DNA of 64,000 nt from the NCBI GenBank assembly GCA_003117195.1, contig BDSI01000089.1:372001-436000 (forward strand). Reading direction: 5' to 3'. The number at the start of each line of letters is the position of its first letter. Positions within the stretch are counted from its first letter, which is position 1. This DNA is from Eudorina sp. 2006-703-Eu-15 (taxonomy: Eukaryota > Chlorophyta > Chlorophyceae > Chlamydomonadales > Volvocaceae). A program made the translations under genes and the position numbers. Positions 52,851 through 64,000 of this stretch are shown here, one piece after another. Below the pieces are notes generated by a model that was not told the origin of the DNA, did no database searches, and was given only the letters and a program-made list of their open reading frames with translations.

Positions 52851-55800
52851 CTACGCTGCGTTGGTTGTCCCGACTGCTGAGTCAGGCATCGGGAGTTGGT
52901 CGCCCAGGCTGACAGTGTCGGGCACATGGCTGGCGCTCTCGTACTCGTCACCATCATCGTCGCATCCGTTGTAGTGACTGATGCTGCCGACCTTGGATCC
53001 CGCCGGACTAGATATGGGGTACCGGCTGCAGGAAAGGTGGCGGACGGGACATAGAGGTTGAGCAGGGTATGTACTTGAAACCTTAGGTAGGACTACAAAT
53101 TTTCTTTTACTGACCTGTTGGGGACCCGCGGCGAAACTGCCGCTGAGTCCGTGATGTGCATGGACAAGGGCCCCGCCATGGCCCCGCCCAGCCGTCCGGA
53201 GAGATGCTCGCTGCGGCTTCTGCGAGGGAGCATTGGTGCATTAGCCATAGTTCCAAACATTGTAACGGTATGTACCTCGCCTCATACTCATGTTGTACGC
53301 ACATTATTAAGGAGGACCTGGCGGAGTCGGGCGGGTTCCTGGCGAAGCAGACAAGGCGGTTGACGTCCGCCAAGGCATGGTCTAGCCGCTCAGCCTTCGT
53401 CTTCCACGATTCGACCTCACGCTGGCTTTGTTCAACCACGGTCTTCAGCGCGTCGTGCTTCTGCAAGGGCCACACATAGTTATTTGTCAGTGCGCATCTA
53501 CGGCCTCCACACAGCATGCACTCGTGCACTTCCCCACCTTGGAAAGGTCATTGTACCGTTCCACCTGCTTGTTCAAGCGATCGTTCATCTCGGCCACAGT
53601 CGACTGGTGCGTCGCCGCAAGCTGTTCCTGCGTCGCCTGCAAGCAGTTCCCAAAATGCCACTAGTTGTTTGGCACATGTCCACGGCATGCATGGCATTGG
53701 CCCACCTACAGTGTCAGCCAAGCACAGAACGACCCAAGTAATTACTTGCCTTCGACTCTTTCTTCATCTGGTCCAGGCTAGCCTCCAGCCAGTCGATCTT
53801 ATTCTTCAGTGTGAAATTGCTGCGCACGAATTCTTGGTCGCGCCTGCGCACGATACACAGCGTGTCTTGATGCAAATGGACAGCTTATCTAAAGGCACGC
53901 GCACACTCACGTCTTCAGGGCCGTGATGCGCTTATCAAGCTCGTCGTTCAACCGCTGGACCTCCTGCGAATGCTTGTCCTCCAGCTGGGAAATCTCCCGC
54001 TGTGATGCTGCGGCGGTTTCCGATGCCTCTTTAAGCGCATGCAAGGTGCGCGCTTTCTCCTGAGGGTGCACAATGCCAGCAGTAAATCAATGGAGCATCG
54101 CGCGGATAGGAGCGGCGCTAACGCATTCAGAGGATAAAACTGCCTCGCGTGTTGCAGATGACGCATCCTCAAAGACTTATCTGTTCGAACCCTGTCGTGT
54201 GACGTACACGTCCAAAGCCAGGAACCAAGACCCCTCGAAGGACGGGACCGAATCGCAAGCTCTCGCGAGAAACGCGTACCTCCTGAAGTTGGGTCCGCAG
54301 CTCTGCAATACAGCCCTCGCTTGCTGACAACGCATCCCGGAGGTTAGCCGTGCTGCTTTGCTCAGCCGCTAGACGCTCTTCGATGGCCATCTTCGCTGCT
54401 TCAACATCGGCAAGGCCCGTCTCCAGCAATGCGACTCTGGCGGCCGTCCGGGCTTTCTCCTGGAGCCAGAAAAAATGTCAAAATGAATGCAGACAAACCT
54501 AACGTTGCAGCAAACATGCCACAGGTGAGGCAGAAGTGGAGGAGTGGTGAGACAGAAAGAAACGCAATCGCGCCTTGTGAGTGAAGTATGGCAACCGGCC
54601 TGAACGGCGGCTGCACTGTGACAGGCTCAAGTATCAGACAACGGGATTTTGCTATTAATGCGCACCTCCTCAAATTGGGACCGCAGCTCTGCAACGGAGC
54701 GCTCGCTAGCTGACAACACCTCCCGGAGGTTAGCGGCGCTGCTCTGCTCAGCCGCGAGGCGCGCTTCAACGGCCGTTTTTGCTGCTTCCATATCGGCATG
54801 CCCGGTCTCAAGGAATTTGATCCTGGCGGCAGTGTGCGCTTTATCCTGGCGTGCAAAAACAGGGTCACAACGCCGGAGTTCCACACGTCAGGACACATGA
54901 CAACGGAACTGGTGTAGTCTGACATGACGACGGAACTGGTGCAGTCTGCGAGACACAACATCGAATCCGTTGCGATTTAAGTCATGCCGATTTTGAGCGG
55001 GTCGACCGCATATCAGGGGGGCAGTACAAACCCGCTGTGCTCCTCTGATTGCTTTGGTGTCTGTCGGGTTGGGGTCATGGCCCGATGTGTTTTGTTGAGG
55101 TGTTTTGCCGCCTTGTCGGTGGGGCCTGCTGGGGCTTGCCCTGGTATACACCGATGATCCCTTTGGGGTCCGCTGTAACGTTCATTCATTCACAAACACG
55201 AGGCCCCAGCTACGATTTCCACTGACACATACCTCCTCAAGTTGGGCTCGCAGCTCTGCAACGCAGCCCTCGCTAGATGACAACGCATCCCGAAGGTCAG
55301 CCGTGCAGTTTTGCTCAGCTGCGAGGTCCGCTTCGACGGTCACCTTCGCTGCTTCCACCTCCGCAAGCCGTGTCTCCAGAAGCGCGATTTGGGCCGCACT
55401 CCGTGCTTTCTCCTGGCATAGCGACGGGGCCATAGTGCCAGCAGTCCGATCGCATTGACACAGTCAAAGGGCAAATTTTGGCCACAAAAAGACTTGGAAG
55501 GGCCGAAGCTGATCTACGTTTTATAGTGGACACCATCCTAAAGCAGTATTTGCTGAGCACCCTCGGGGGCCAGTAGCTATGGCATGAACATAACCGAAAC
55601 CCAAAGAACGCCGCCAAAAATGCCGGGAAGCCCTTCCTCGAACTGTAGCATACCTCCTCGAGTTGGGCCAGCAGCTCCGTAACGCGGCCCTCGCTCGATG
55701 ACAACGCGTCCCGAAGGCTGGCAACGTTGCTTTGCTCAGTGACGAGTTGGTCTTCGACGATCGCCTTGGCTGCTTCTACATCGGCCAGCCCTGTCTCCAG

Positions 55801-58800
55801 AAGCGCGACGCTGGTAGCAATGCGTGTTTTTTCCTGACAAGGATGGGTGATGAGGTCCGCGATTCAAGCCCAATGGCACATCGCACAGTAATCTACCGCG
55901 CTGCGGGGCAGGGAGCCGTTGCCATTGCGACCGAATCTATCTCAGGCCGAACATCTATAGCAGCAATATCCATGATTTCGTAACCAGGCAATACGGACAT
56001 TACTCTTTGCAGCCGACAACGTACACGAACTCCGCGTAAATAATGCATACCTCAAGTTGGGCCCGCAGCTCTGCAATGCAGCCCTCGCTCGATGACAACG
56101 CGTCCCGGAGGCTAGCCACGCTGCTCTGCTCAGCCGCCAGGTGCTCTTCGACGGCTACCTTTGCTGCCTCCATTTCCGCAAGTCCTGCCTCCAGGGCTGT
56201 GATTTTCGCGGTCCGATTCTGAGGATTATGGGGTTTCGGTATGTTTTGCACTACCTTAGTCAGCTGGTCTCAAAGCAAAGCATCTGCAAAGCCTTAATAC
56301 ATGCAAGCAGCAAGCCCTAACGGAAAGATGCCGAAACACTCTCCTCGATCGCGGGGGAGGAAGAAGAGGGGAGTCAGGGGTCGCATTACCCCTTGCTCGG
56401 CCTCGCGAACACCCGCGCTATGTGTGACACGCACGCAGGCACGAGTTTCCGAGGAATGGCGGGACGTCTGACCGTCAGAAGCAAGCCGTGTAAGGGCGTA
56501 GCTCGTAGTGAGGAAGAAACGGTCCCGGTGGCGTTTGTTGTTTCGTTCGGTACAGTTCATGCGATGCACGTGACAGATGGCAAGACAGGGATGCAGGTGA
56601 ACTGATAATTAAGAAACCAGGAGGGACTGGAGCAAGTGCGTGCGATTACTTAACCACGTGTTGATCAGCCATTTCACAAACCTGCGATTCCTTGACGTGC
56701 TTGTCCAGCTGCGCCTCCAAGTCCGCCCGAAGATCGTCTGCAGCTTTCAGCCTTGCCTCGAGGCCGTGCTTCTCCGCCTCACGCCTTTCGATCATGCGGT
56801 CGAGCTCAACGACTCGCTCCGCGAGTGCCGCTGCTTGTCCCTCTGTGGCGCTCAACTGGCGGAGCAGATCACCAGCAACGACATCATGTTACACGACTTC
56901 GCCATGTTATCAGCAATTTCGCCCTTCCTGGTGACTGGCATAATTCTCTGGTTTTTTGCGTGTGATTTCGTAACTCTCCATCCCCCGATGTACAGATGAG
57001 CTTACAGAAACTCCTAAAACACTCATGTCAAGGCTTCAAAATCCCATTAACATCCCTATGTACGCATACCTTCGCGGCCATGGACTCGCATGCGCTGGTC
57101 ACCGCCTGCAGATCTAGCATCAAGCGCCTGCCGTTCTCCTTCTCGTTGCACAACAGCGAAGCCATGTGCGCCTCTGTTTCCTGCTGACGCGCACGCGCTG
57201 CCACGTCCATGGCCTCGAGCTGCAGGGGGTTCACAGGCAGTCTTCGTCGCTATGCCTCCGGAAGGCGAAGGCGCGTGTGCCTGAAGACTGTTTTCGTTAC
57301 ATACCTGTTCCACGACAGTGGCAAGGGCACCAGCCCCCCGACTCCCGTCCATGCCGCTGATGGCCGCAAGGCCAACAAGACGCTGGTCCAGCAGCCGGTT
57401 CTCGCGGCGTGCCTGGCTCAAGGCGCTTTGCATCCGTTCTCGCTCCTGTTGCAACTCTTCACGCCGTTGCCGCTCTCTGTACAATTGGGAAAACGCCACC
57501 CCGAGAAAGGCGAAATATACAACCAACAGTTAGGGGCAAATGAGTCCTTTCCGAGCATCGTCGCGCAGATCACACGCATGCACAACAGTGTGGTGTGAGT
57601 CCGAATGCCAAGGGCAGCACCCGCACCACCATCCGGGCATCCGTCAGAGTTGTCGCCCAACCCGAGCACAAAAGCAGCACGCCAAAAGGATATTGAGCTG
57701 GCGAAGGCTCGCCCCATCGCTGCCTTCCGACTGCTTTGCGAGTTTGTGCATTGGTAATTCTCATTGCAAGGGCAGCTGCTAGGCGCCTCTCTGCCCTTTT
57801 CACATCATGCACGCTGTCTCGACGACCAACGAACAGACATAAGGCAGTTAGGTGGCTTTGGATGACGAGATCGTCCGGCGCCCCATAGGCACTTGGCAGG
57901 TATCCCAAAACTCATACTCACTCCGTTAAGCGTGCCGTGAGCTCCTCATTCGCCTGTACCAGCGGCTCAGTGATGCCGGACCGCATCCCAGCAAGCTCCA
58001 TGCGAAGCCGCTCGATTTCACGCTGCATGGCTACGCGGTCGCCCTGCACCGTCCAGTTGACCTTCGCATCGTTCCGGATATGCTTGGTTTGCTTCGCAAA
58101 CCGGAGTGTGCTGAGCGTCTCGTGGGCACAGATGGAACTTGGGCTGACGTTCGCGATAATGAGCGTCTTCGCGTTGCCCCCCAGTGATGACTGCACGACA
58201 GGTTTGCCGGAGTTAAGTCACACGAAGACTGTCAGGAGCTGCGCAGAGTACATTCCGCATTATGCAAATGCCCATACCTGCAGCAGGAACGTCAACTTCG
58301 AATCACGGTAGGGCACGTGGCCTCCTCCTCCATTCTTCTGTGACTTCACCAGCTCTGTCGTGACGCGCCCAAGAGCCGTGAGCGACTTGTTGATGTGGCA
58401 TGCCTCCTTGAAGTGCTCGCCGGTGGCGTTACTGCCTCCATGAGCACCACTGGCAATGCGCTCGCTGCCTGCAAAACCATATCAAAGGACCCTATTCAGT
58501 ACAGGCGTCCAAAATTGCTACGATGGTCGATCTTCAGGTAACCAGCGTCTCCCCAGTCATCCGACAGTGAATGAGATCTGTACGATGCGAGACACACACA
58601 CACACGGCTCAGCTTTTCTCCTTGCTAACACACACACACATCAGTAGGTAGTTTAGTAGAGTTTCGTCTGCATTAGCCTACGACGCCGTCACAGCTACTT
58701 CTGCTGGCGTCACGGCGCCCACCGGCGCTCGACAACGATACGGGGCGCTACAGCATCACGGACTACACCACCCTGGGACTACTTATGGTCGACATACTTC

Positions 58801-60549
58801 GCCCTGGCATATTGGTAACTCTGTTCTCGGTCTCAGTCGTCGGTTGCATTGCTGGACAAGGTTCTGCTTGTTCGCGGCTCAGCTTTTCTCCTTGCTAACA
58901 CACACACCTGCCAGGTCGACAAGGTTGAGCTTGGCGTAGAAGCACTTGCTGATACCGTTGCTGGTGACTGTTTTCTCCACAGTGCACATGAAGACTGAGT
59001 GCGACCGGCTGGATTCGCGGTTTAGGCGGGTCTCGCCCGTGTGCCGGTTGTCTGCGCCGCGCAGAAGATGTTGAAGCATCTCGTCCACTGCGCGGGGAAA
59101 GTTTGCCCGTGAGACTTTTCGAGTCCCGTCCCCGTCCCGAAGGACTCAGTTGATTTTTCAGGGCTCAACAACAGCACATAATAACACAACATAGAGCGCA
59201 TGTTTGCCGATGATGAGAAGAACAGCACCCGCAATGAGCGCTTGAACTGAATTTGAATAGTCGTGGCCTTCAGCATCCTACGTACGATGCCTCACCGTTC
59301 AGGGCAGGTGGCTCCGACAACCCATCCACGTAGGGACCCTTCTCCGGGTCCTCGCGAATAGGAAGGTTGTTGGAGTTGGGGCACAGCAGGTCCGCAATCG
59401 TTTCGTTGTAGATCTCCAGGAATGCACATCTACAGTTGTACTTCACCGTGTCCGGGCCCCGCGCGTTTTCGTGATCGGTGATTTTGGCGAAAAGGTACTC
59501 GAACACACGCGGCGCGAGGCCCCGCTTCTCCGCGCAGTTAATCTGCCCAATGACGGTGAACGTTTTGCCAGCACCCGTCTGGCCGTACGCAAAAATTGAC
59601 GAGTTGTACCCAGCCAGACAGTTGTCCACAGCCCCAAGTCCCGCGACTGCCCGTGTAGGACAAAAGGGAAAACGGAGCGGGAATGTTAGGCCTGATCGCG
59701 TCATGACCACACGTGCCTAGGTGCGATAGCCCCTGGCATGCGGAGGTGATGCCATGCCTCAACGCGCATGCGATGTTGCAACTGAACCGCCAATTTGTGC
59801 TCTTACGTTCGAACACGTCCTGCTGGGGCGTCGTCTCTGGAAGCACTTGGTCGAAATTGAAGTTGTAGACGGTGTTCTGCTTGTCCTTAACCGTAAGCTG
59901 AAGCCCACGGCTGCCAATCGCGGTTAGGCACGGCTCGTGCTTATCTGCACGATTGCCCGCGTTAGGTGTCCCCGTCATAATGATACTCTCAAACGGGCAA
60001 CGGCAGGGCAGCGCTGGACACCCGCTCACCGCTCGCAAGCTCCTGTGGGGTCGGCGGCCGAACTCGCACGAAAACCTGCACGGCACATGTGGGCTAAGAA
60101 ATCCCGCGTACGAAATAAACCTTGGTTAAGCACTCGCCCGCACCTGCACTGAGTCGTTTTCGAAGTCTTCTGTTCCATCAGCGTCCCCGTCTCCCGAGTA
60201 GACGCTTGCCGGTTTTGATGGCGAGTCCAATTTGGGCTGAAGGTCTGGACTATCAGTCACTAATGGCGTCGGCTTGCGAGCTGTCCCGGGAACTTGTGCA
60301 CGCTTCCGGTACCAACGCATTCAGGACATTGATGTCAAGCACCCTGACATACATGCAGCAATTGCCCCTGCTGGCAGATTTGATACAACTTACAGCCACA
60401 GATGCAGGAACGGGTGTCTGGTTTCTGTCCATTTTCGCCTTCTCGGGCTGGGGTGCGCTGTTGTTTTGAGGCTGCTTGGGCGCAGGCATGCGCCGTGGCG
60501 TGAAGCCAGAGTCTCCACCCCGCAGACCTTTACTCCACATTGCGTCCAT
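52851..60549 (-). CDS. Kinesin-12-like motor with an exon-duplicated coiled-coil stalk
   Basis: Twenty-two exons close in phase to 1,204 residues: 60549-60394, 60236-60144, 60075-60030, 59944-59807, 59646-59296, 59087-58908, 58468-58278, 58190-57922, 57476-57305, 57219-57070, 56855-56682, 56218-56051, 55833-55654, 55412-55233, 54845-54666, 54459-54280, 54059-53911, 53843-53750, 53636-53538, 53460-53276, 53219-53115, 53025-52851. The motor follows a Pro-rich N terminus: 'VFVRVRPP', P-loop 'GQTGAGKT', switch I 'NRESSRSH', switch II 'DLAG' then 'SER', and '[14 protein letters not shown]'. '[14 protein letters not shown]' and '[20 protein letters not shown]' fit the kinesin-12 group (phragmoplast and spindle kinesins). 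The motor is N-terminal, so plus-end directed movement is expected. The stalk is coiled coil; exons 12-16 are repeats of one exon. Exon 18 ends at a GC donor (AAG|GCAAGT). The acidic tail has no known domain. Confidence 0.88.
54280..56218 (-). repeat. Tandem array of duplicated coiled-coil exons in the kinesin gene
   Basis: Five consecutive exons (56218-56051, 168 nt; then 55833-55654, 55412-55233, 54845-54666 and 54459-54280, each exactly 180 nt) encode versions of one module: '[14 protein letters not shown]', '(V/I)E..LAAEQSS', '[11 protein letters not shown](I/V)AELR.QLEE'. All begin and end in phase 0, so the number of copies can change without a frameshift. Introns between them differ in sequence. 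Confidence 0.93.
55040..55192 (+). mobile_element. LINE/SINE 3'-end fragment in a kinesin intron
   Basis: About 150 bp parallel 27,636-27,812: 'GGGGTCATGGCCCG.TGTGTT', 'GGTGGGGCCTGCTGGGGCTT', then GTATACACC, GATCCCTTTGGGGTCC, GCTGTAACG and TTCATTC units. It lies between two of the duplicated stalk exons, opposite to the gene. Confidence 0.75.
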
Positions 60550-60971
60550 GCTGCGCTGTATATGTGGCCGCGCGCAGCCAGGTCGGCCGCGCGCGGGGGT
60601 AGAAAAGAGCTGATATACTTGAACGAAGAGAAAGACGATATGCGCCAACTCCAATATGCACTTTTGTTAAAGTATACGCGCTATGGTTACATAAATTAAC
60701 CCTCCAGTGAAAGCGTCCGCTCTAACTTGAATCTGTCTTTTTAAAGTTGTACCCCGTACATACCCATGAAAACGTTCCTCTGACTCCGCCCGTTGGGATC
60801 TGTATTCATCTAAACATCATAGAAGGTCGTGGAAAAGGCAGAAGAAAGGAGGCGAATGTTGTACGGTATGGTACGGCGACTGTAGGAGGAAAAGGCCTTG
60901 AAAGGGTTGTCCGCACAAAATCGGATTACTTTTCCCAGGTCTGACATAGTCCAGCTGCAACATTTGACGAC
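60550..60971. promoter_or_regulatory. Bidirectional promoter region
   Basis: 422 bp between the kinesin start (-) and the start of the plastid-type membrane protein gene (+), AT-richer than the flanking exons. No specific site is claimed. Confidence 0.45.
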
Positions 60972-62791
60972 ATGGAGTCCACTTTGATGCAGCGCATTAA
61001 CAGCGCCCCGTCTTCTGCACGCCTCGTGGCCGGCGTGCGCGGCCGGCGCATTGTCCCTGCCGCTGTTCAGCAGGTATGCGGTGACAAGTCAATCAGAAGG
61101 ACAATCTCGCCCTTGGCATGGGCGTTCGCATTAGTTGGCCGTGGTGTGATTGTTGAGCATCGTGCAGCGCGTTGACCCTTGAGGTGCTAGGGTGGGACCA
61201 TGCAGGCTTTATTAAATAATAAATTGCGTCATTTCAGACTTATCACAGCCTACGTCATGGTATTTGGCCCAATAATACTTGCTGTCCACACCGTTGGTGG
61301 CCGATACGTCTGTATGCCAGTTGCTTAAGCAGCGTGCAGCGACAAGAGTGTTGTGCATCCGCTGTACCTGCTGCTTTTATCCAGAATGTCAAGGAGGTGA
61401 CAACGTCGACCAGCGCGGCCCCGGTTGAGGAGATTTACATCGGGTTCGAGAAAGAGGATGGTTTCGGCTCGCGTGAGGGGCGCAAGGGGCGCGTCATTCG
61501 GGACGACCCACGCAAGTACCCCAGTCGCGACCAGTGGGGCACAGGTGGTTGGGCCGGCGGTGAAGCCGGTCTTTGGCAGCTGCGGGAGCAAGTGCAGGTG
61601 CGGGCCACAAGCGGGACTGGCACTTCAGCAGGCATGGCGTAGGTGTGCACAGTTCCTTACCTTGATCAGTGGATGAGCGCGGCGGTCGTGCACCCATTGC
61701 AGAAGGAGAAGGCGACCAAGCAGACCAAGCCGGCGCCCGCCAAGTCCTCGGCACCAGCGCCAGCCAACCCCCCTCCGGGCAAGGAGGCCATCTACGTTGG
61801 GTTCAACAAAGAGTAAGCTCAGTTTAGGTTCATAATCCTGTGAATGGTCTATATTAATGCATCAGTGGCACGCAATAATTTGAGCGCAATTGTTGTGCAG
61901 TGAGCTGGACCTGAAGAAGACCGGCGCCAAGGGTCGAGTGGTCATTGACGGTAAGCCTATTCCGCCCCACTCTGCGATACTCGTATGCGATTTTCCTAGG
62001 TCGTCATTCGCATTGTTACACGGCACCTGCCCTTACCTCCCGTGCAGACCCGCGCAAGTACCCGGGCAAGGATGACATCGGCCCGCTGGGTAAGTGCTGA
62101 AAAGCTATCAGCTAACCATGCACGCTTGTCAATCAGTAGTCTGTTGTAGCACTCGGATGTTTGTCTTGGCCCATGACCCTCAAGCGTTTTGATGTTGAGG
62201 GGTAGATGTTCCCTGTATGATGTTGCAACCTGCAGCTGGTGTAGCTGGTGGCTTCGCCGGTGGAGAGGCCGGCCTGAAGCAGTTCGTGGCGACTGGCGAT
62301 TTGAAGCTGCGCAAGCCGGGCGAGCCGGGCCCGAAGCAGTTTTCGCCGCTGACCTTGGCTGGGCTGGTGGCGCTTTCGGGCGCCGTTGGCGGCCTTGTGC
62401 TGAACCTTTTGACCGACGCGGGTGAGAACGCTGTTTCCAGAGAGCTGCTGCAGGTGCGCGGCTGAGGCTGCGCGCAGAATCTGTGTAACCGCGCACTGCT
62501 GGCAGTGCAGTTATTGTCCTTCATTGCGTCGATTTGGTGTATGCGTGAAGCTTTCGATCAACCCGCTCCTTTCGGTCATGCTTCTTGCAGGCGCCAATTG
62601 ATCAAAATACCAAGGTGCTCATCGCCTCGGCGCTGGGTATGGTGGGGTTTTCGGCTCTCATCATTGCTGCCACGGCGGTCGTTCGCTCTCTGACTGAGAA
62701 GATACAAAACACGGCCAAGGACGTCATTGTGTCGGCCACATTTCTGCTCGTGGTTTTCCTAGTAGCAAAGAGTATATTGGATGACTTCTGA
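60972..62791 (+). CDS. Putative plastid membrane protein with duplicated DDPRKYP module
   Basis: Seven exons (60972-61073, 61385-61597, 61670-61812, 61901-61950, 62048-62089, 62236-62453, 62591-62791) close in phase to 322 residues. The N terminus ('MQRINSAPSSARLVAGVRGR') is Arg/Ser/Ala-rich, like an algal plastid transit peptide. Two related modules follow. The first reads 'EEIYIGFEKED', 'KGRVIRDDPRKYPSRDQWG', 'GGWAGGEAGLWQL'. The second reads 'EAIYVGFNKDELD', 'KGRVVIDDPRKYPGKDDIG', 'GGFAGGEAGLKQF'. A Lys/Pro/Ala linker separates them. The C-terminal third has about three hydrophobic segments ('LAGLVALSGAVGGLVLNLL', 'IASALGMVGFSALIIAATAV', 'VSATFLLVVFLVAKSIL'). I do not recognise the family; a thylakoid or envelope protein is inferred. 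Confidence 0.72.
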
Positions 62792-63370
62792 GAGCTGATG
62801 TCACAATGAGTGCCTTGCGCACATGTGTACGTCGGACCCACGTGCATTTTTGGAGATCACTTTTTGCGAGGGGAACGCTGATCCGTGATTTTCGCCACCA
62901 TTTTGAGTATGTCCGGGACGATCGGGCTGACGAGAGCACTCTGTATAACAGCATAAAATGGGAAAGCAGAGGGGTGAAAGCCTGCCCTACTGCTAGGTAA
63001 TTTCCTCGGAGTGAATGGTTTCAGGCCGTGATGCCGTGCGCGCTGCAGTGGCATGAAGATTTTTTTAAGGATTTTCATTGATTGGGTGAACCCGAGACGA
63101 CAGGGCTCACGAGCTGAGAGCGCATGGACATTTCCTGATGTGAGCTTGAATGCGATGCACGAGTGCCAGTTGATGTTGCGCAGTCATTCCAGTTGTAAGA
63201 ATACACGATGGCGTGCCTCCTGTATTCTGATGTCCACTGCTGCCATTGTGATTGAACTTAAGTCCTAACTTCAATCTCAGGAGCCAGGCTCAGCATCAAC
63301 GGTCTTTCATTAGCGTAATGCTTATTGGTTGAAGGGCGAGATAGAAATGACACGCCCTTGTCAGTGCATG
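62792..63370. other. Stretch without a recognised gene
   Basis: 3' UTR of the preceding gene and intergenic sequence of lower GC. No further feature could be supported. Confidence 0.45.
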
Positions 63371-63955
63371 TTAGGGAGCATCATTACTAGGGAGACCAGC
63401 AATAAAGCTGCTCGCTCGCCGTACAGGCACTAAGCAGGGAGCCATGCCAAGCAATAACCAGCCAAGAACCACCAGCGTCCAACCTTCATAGATTGGAGGT
63501 GAGGCCATGAGCTCACGACCCCAGCTAGTCGCATGGAGTCGATGCAGTGGCGGCATCCGCTCATAAGTGAAATCATGGGTCCAATGTGAAATCATGCGTA
63601 AGGAGACCGGGAGGAGATTCAACATCCGGAAGCCTTGACAGAACGGCCCGTCCAGACACCAGGGGTGGACGGGCGGCACGGAATGCCAGTTCGGAGGAGG
63701 TAGTCCGAGAGCCGCAAAAGACGCGAGACGGGCCCAAATGTCTGCAAAGATAATCACAGCGATTGAAAGGCGTGCCGTGCGTGAGTCCCAGGTGTTGTCC
63801 CCTAACATTTCCGGCGTCAGGAGGTGAAGGCTCTTGCGGCTCTTGTAAGGCAGTCCATCGGCGGTTCTGGAAACTGACAAAGGCTGGCTCCGAATCATTT
63901 TATCGCCGTACAAACAAGCAGCGCAGGGCCTCCCGACCGAGCAGCACCTGGCCAC
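63371..63955 (-). mobile_element. LINE reverse-transcriptase C-terminal fragment
   Basis: An open minus-strand frame holds 'IFADIWARLASFAALGLPPP', 'W' and 'HPWCLDG', matching in order and spacing the C-terminal motifs of the LINE copies at 17,520-17,770 and 26,546-26,884. The sequence is diverged and no 3' tail or target duplication was found. The upstream part may continue beyond the window. Confidence 0.5.
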
Positions 63956-64000
63956 CTAGGGCGACCTTAATACAAGCCACCTACTCAAGATCCTTGAATA

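Noticed and set aside
52901..60549. Separate genes for the kinesin motor and its stalk
   Set aside because: All 22 exons close in phase without a stop or a new start, so one gene is the simplest reading.

Overview
The window is nuclear DNA of a GC-rich green alga, most likely a chlamydomonadalean (Chlamydomonas/Volvox-type) species. Reasons: genes are split into many short exons with GT-AG introns, coding third positions are mostly G or C, proteins carry Ala-, Gly- and Gln-rich inserts, introns are full of microsatellites, and some products are typical of plants or algae (kinesin-12, a plastid-type ABC ATPase, a flagellar-type CDKL kinase). The species cannot be fixed from the sequence. Gene models were built by hand from reading frames, splice signals and phase closure.

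Layout, left to right. 1,358-2,855 (-): TMEM186-like mitochondrial complex I assembly factor. It is divergent from an F-box/leucine-rich-repeat gene at 3,032-8,911 (+). 9,814-12,104 (-): NFKBIL1-like J-domain protein, divergent from an acyl-protein thioesterase at 12,755-14,976 (+). 17,800-30,852 (-): secreted glyoxal-oxidase-like copper radical oxidase, 17 short exons over 13 kb, whose introns and 3' flank are packed with retroelements and microsatellites. 30,853-40,128: gene-poor, partly AT-richer, with two partly resolved hypothetical genes (35,216-36,714 - and 38,632-39,024 +). 40,129 to about 48,190 (-): very large CDKL-family kinase with three IQ motifs. 48,951-50,275 (+): uncharacterised coiled-coil protein, ending 24 bp from the stop of a plastid-type ECF/CbiO-like ABC ATPase at 50,300-51,780 (-). 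That gene is divergent from LSM7 at 52,002-52,541 (+). 52,851-60,549 (-): kinesin-12-like motor with 22 exons, divergent from a plastid-type membrane protein at 60,972-62,791 (+). A LINE fragment lies near the right edge.

The genes are mostly housekeeping or cytoskeletal and do not form one pathway. The most informative observations are genome-structural. A complete 503-bp TRIM retroelement (100-bp LTRs, PBS, polypurine tract, CATCC target duplication) sits in a glyoxal-oxidase intron. A LINE family has left 5'-truncated copies with exact target duplications, one only 53 bp long. The kinesin stalk was built by repeated duplication of a 180-bp exon. Three introns in three genes appear to use GC donors. 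An 80-bp tandem duplication has copied the end of LSM7.
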